DNA from: Synergistaceae bacterium
GTDB lineage: Bacteria; Synergistota; Synergistia; Synergistales; Aminobacteriaceae
Assembly: GCA_017427625.1 (NCBI GenBank)
Contig: JAFRSL010000239.1
Location: 1 to 8,534, forward strand
DNA: 8,534 bases
Direction of reading: 5' to 3'
Shown: piece by piece, positions 6,970 through 8,534 of the stretch
Layout: each line of letters starts with the position of its first letter
Position numbering within the stretch: position 1 is the first letter of the stretch
Translations under genes and position numbers: made by a program
Notes under the pieces: model-generated
Seen by the model: only the letters and a program-made list of their open reading frames with translations
Told to the model about the DNA's origin: nothing
Databases searched by the model: none

Positions 6970-7252
6970 TATAACTGCTCATACCGGAAATTTCTCTGTG
7001 GCCGTTAGCTCTGTTGCTGTTGAAGTTGATTTTCCCGTCTGTCAGATTGTATATAACCAGCCTCACGAACATGAAGCAATTAGTGCCGAAAGTATCATAG
7101 TTCCAATCGCTGAACACTGTATCGACAGGGGTATCCTTGTACTGCACCTATTCTGATGCGCTGTAGCCCTTTGCCGGCGTAAATTGAAGGGCATTAGCCG
7201 GAACAACGCATATCAGTATAACGCACAACATAAACGCAAAAATCCTCTTCAT
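6950..7252 (-). pseudogene. 5' part of the amidase-type gene: signal peptide, in-frame TAG, then catalytic-Cys segment ending in a frameshift
   Basis: From a strong Shine-Dalgarno sequence and ATG at 7252 the reading is MKRIFAFMLCVILICVVPAN followed by ALQFTPAKGYSASE, a clear signal peptide with an ANA cleavage site. Then TAG occurs at 7148-7150. The same frame continues after the TAG for 65 codons with sensible protein, including TPVDTVFSDWNYDTFGTNCF and MFVRLVIYNLTDGKINF, and stops at TAA 6950-6952. The Cys codon at 7076-7078 in TNCFMF is the likely nucleophile of a papain-fold amidase whose His (6841-6843) and Asn (6787-6789) lie in the next frame. The frame must change between 6981 and 6950. 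Two lesions in one gene suggest a decaying pseudogene; errors in the assembly or rare recoding are the alternatives. The span from 7252 to 5065 should be read as one ancestral gene. Confidence 0.75.
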
Positions 7253-7260
7253 GTTATCTG

Positions 7261-7267
7261 CCTCCTT
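7261..7267 (-). promoter_or_regulatory. strong Shine-Dalgarno site of the amidase-type gene
   Basis: Minus strand AAGGAGG, eight bases before the ATG at 7252, is near-perfect. It fixes the true start of the disrupted gene well upstream of the long open frame that begins at 6969. An in-frame ATG at 7270 is less likely because it would place this site inside the coding region. Confidence 0.8.
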
Positions 7268-7290
7268 CATGAATTTCTAGTCTGGTTTTA

Positions 7291-7320
7291 TCAGGATATG
7301 AGAATTTTATCATATCTTGA
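7291..7320 (-). repeat. imperfect inverted repeat at the end of the upstream paralogue
   Basis: On the minus strand TCAAGATATG and CATATCCTGA pair over ten positions with one mismatch around a ten-base AT loop, straddling the TGA stop at 7310-7312. No T-run follows, so it is not a convincing intrinsic terminator; it may shape mRNA stability between the two tandem genes, which are only 57 bases apart. Confidence 0.35.
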
Positions 7321-8534
7321 CAGCTATCTCCGGCAAGTAAATTACCTCCTTGTTGAGCCATATTGAGATTGTGATCTTCCTGCTCTCAGGTACGGAGGAT
7401 ATTTCGTTCCCTTCATCATCATAGAACTCTACAATCTCGTCGTCGTCCGAAGGCTCATCAGAATTTGCGAGGTAAATCAACTCCGTGCCCTCTGGAACAT
7501 CATCACTCAATGCGATTCCGAACTCATACATTCCAGACTCATCGGCTGAAATCGTCCCTAACTCTGCGACAATGACATAGCCGCCTGAGATTTGGCCGGA
7601 CGGAATTTCTGTCAGCACTGGGAAATACTCAAAGCCGTTCGATGACTGAGAGTTCATTGCATTCTCATTCACTGTGCTTGCGTTGACTTTCAGGGTTAGC
7701 GTTTTCTTAGCGGACTTCACAGGATTCGTGGCTGTGAGTTTTACCCTGTAGGATTTTGCTGTCCCTGTCGGCGTTCCGGAAATCGTATTGCCGTCGAGGC
7801 TCAATCCCTCCGGAAGATTCGCAGCTGTCCATGTGATAGGCTGACTCCCTGTTGCTGTGAGCGTCGCTTCGTATGGCTGGCCTTGAGTCGCACTTGGGAA
7901 GCTGGCAGTGATCTTGGGCTTTTTGCCTTTTACCTTGAGCTTGAGGGATTTTGACTTCTCGCCTGCACCGTTCGAGGCCGTAATCTTCAGCTTGAAGCCC
8001 GAACTCTTATACGACACAGGCGTCCCTGAGATTATTCCCGTTGAAGCATCGAGTGAAAGCCCATCGGGGAGATTGCCTGTTACGTTCCATGTGATTGGAA
8101 GGCTTCCCTTCTTGAGTTTAAGGCCGGAACTGTATGGTACACTGAGTTCTGCTTTTGCGAGGGAACCCGAAATCTTTGGCACAATACCCTTGATTGTGAG
8201 CGTTAATTCCTTCGTGATACTCTCGGTTTCGTTTGAGACCGTGAATGTTACATTGAACGTCCCGAACTCCGTAGCCTTTCCGGAGATTTTGCCCTTCTCG
8301 CTGAACTTGAGGCCATTGGGAAGACCTGTCGCTGACCATGTGTATGGCTTCGTCCCTTTTGCCTTCATGGTAACGCTGTATGACTTCCCGATCGTTCCGA
8401 CCTTCAAGCTGCTTGTAGTTATGCTGAGGGTTACGAGGGGATTGTCGACGTGTTCAAACACGATTTCTGTAACATCGCCGTCAAAATCGAAGTTGTACGT
8501 GTACGCGTAGCCTGTGAAGACTTCGTTGCCATCG
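7310..8534 (-). CDS. secreted-type protein with three putative-Ig domains and acidic C-terminal module (5' end beyond window)
   Basis: The frame stays open to the right edge, so at least 407 residues are present and the true start lies outside; the GTG at 8461 is internal. The first visible residues (DGNEVFTGYAYTYNFDFDGD) precede three putative-Ig domains at about 8425-7685, recognised by LPNGL/LPDGL/LPEGL and ISGxx motifs, then a variable linker of about 30 residues and the acidic C-terminal module (SGMYEF, ALSDDVPEG, YLANSDEPSDDDEI, ISIWLN; 7591-7313). The visible part is a paralogue of residues 261-634 of the neighbouring gene, but the sequence before the Ig domains is different: no leucine-rich repeats are seen directly upstream. 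TGA stop. Export is likely from the domain type but no signal peptide is in view. The gene lies 57 bases ahead of the amidase-type gene on the same strand and may be co-transcribed. The function of the missing N-terminal part is unknown. Confidence 0.85.
   Translation of the reverse strand, partial: DGNEVFTGYAYTYNFDFDGDVTEIVFEHVDNPLVTLSITTSSLKVGTIGKSYSVTMKAKGTKPYTWSATGLPNGLKFSEKGKISGKATEFGTFNVTFTVSNETESITKELTLTIKGIVPKISGSLAKAELSVPYSSGLKLKKGSLPITWNVTGNLPDGLSLDASTGIISGTPVSYKSSGFKLKITASNGAGEKSKSLKLKVKGKKPKITASFPSATQGQPYEATLTATGSQPITWTAANLPEGLSLDGNTISGTPTGTAKSYRVKLTATNPVKSAKKTLTLKVNASTVNENAMNSQSSNGFEYFPVLTEIPSGQISGGYVIVAELGTISADESGMYEFGIALSDDVPEGTELIYLANSDEPSDDDEIVEFYDDEGNEISSVPESRKITISIWLNKEVIYLPEIAVKI
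7685..8425 (-). repeat. three putative-Ig (He_PIG-like) domains, tandem set 2
   Basis: Second copy of the three-domain block, same order and spacing as 5446-6189. Protein identity is high but the DNA differs at many third codon positions (for example AAGGTCGGAACGATCGG here, AAAGTCGGAACAATCGG there). This points to an old duplication kept under protein-level selection rather than a recent copy. Confidence 0.75.

Noticed and set aside
7317..7343. Consensus TTGACA followed by TAAATT on the plus strand, promoter-like
   Set aside because: The spacer is only 15 bases, it lies inside the minus-strand coding region and no plus-strand gene follows.
8459..8461. GTG as the start of the right-edge Ig-domain gene
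   Set aside because: The same frame is open upstream to the window edge with protein-like sequence, and no Shine-Dalgarno precedes the GTG.
7908..8510. A 200-codon plus-strand open frame opposite the Ig-domain gene, with similar ones at 5534-5899 and 2086-2397
   Set aside because: They are antisense shadows: the minus-strand frames encode recognisable repeated domains, while these lack ribosome sites and any recognisable family.

Overview
The window looks like ordinary chromosomal DNA of an anaerobic Gram-negative bacterium. My best guess is a gut or rumen member of the Synergistetes (Synergistota). Supporting this are a two-subunit glycyl-tRNA synthetase, moderate G+C, an iron-sulfur-flavoprotein-like flavodoxin, and secreted proteins made of putative-Ig (LPxGL...ISGTP) repeats ending in an acidic module of a style I associate with that phylum. 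The phylum call is inference; an anaerobic Firmicute-like lineage cannot be excluded.

Region 1 (1-4241, minus strand) is a compact operon read from high to low coordinates: threonine ammonia-lyase with an ACT domain (ilvA), a secreted LysM/M23 peptidoglycan endopeptidase, glyQ, and the start of glyS, which runs off the left edge. The gaps are only 15, 16 and 14 bases. At each junction the Shine-Dalgarno sequence starts directly after the upstream stop codon, which suggests translational coupling. Two of the genes (the M23 gene and glyQ) start with TTG.

Region 2 (4242-5064) holds an AT-rich divergent promoter region of 143 bases, a plus-strand flavodoxin/NADPH-dependent FMN reductase with a C-X2-C-X2-C-X5-C motif typical of iron-sulfur flavoproteins, and a GC-rich hairpin plus T-run that can end transcription between this gene and the convergent gene.

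Region 3 (5065-8534, minus strand) holds two tandem paralogous genes for large secreted proteins. They share three putative-Ig domains and an acidic C-terminal module but differ in their N-terminal parts. The second gene in transcription order (5065-7252) encodes a signal peptide, a papain-fold amidase-like domain, an EF-hand-like loop and leucine-rich repeats before the shared part. It is broken as given: an in-frame TAG follows the signal peptide, and a frame change separates the candidate catalytic Cys from the His and Asn. The first gene (7310 to beyond 8534) is cut by the right edge.

There is no stretch of more than 300 bases without a gene. I saw no tRNA, rRNA, CRISPR array, insertion sequence or phage gene, and no sign of a new multi-gene defence or mobile system. 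The most notable points are the double lesion in the amidase-type gene, the shared modular 3' halves of the two paralogues, and the cell-wall hydrolase placed inside an ilvA-glyQS operon.
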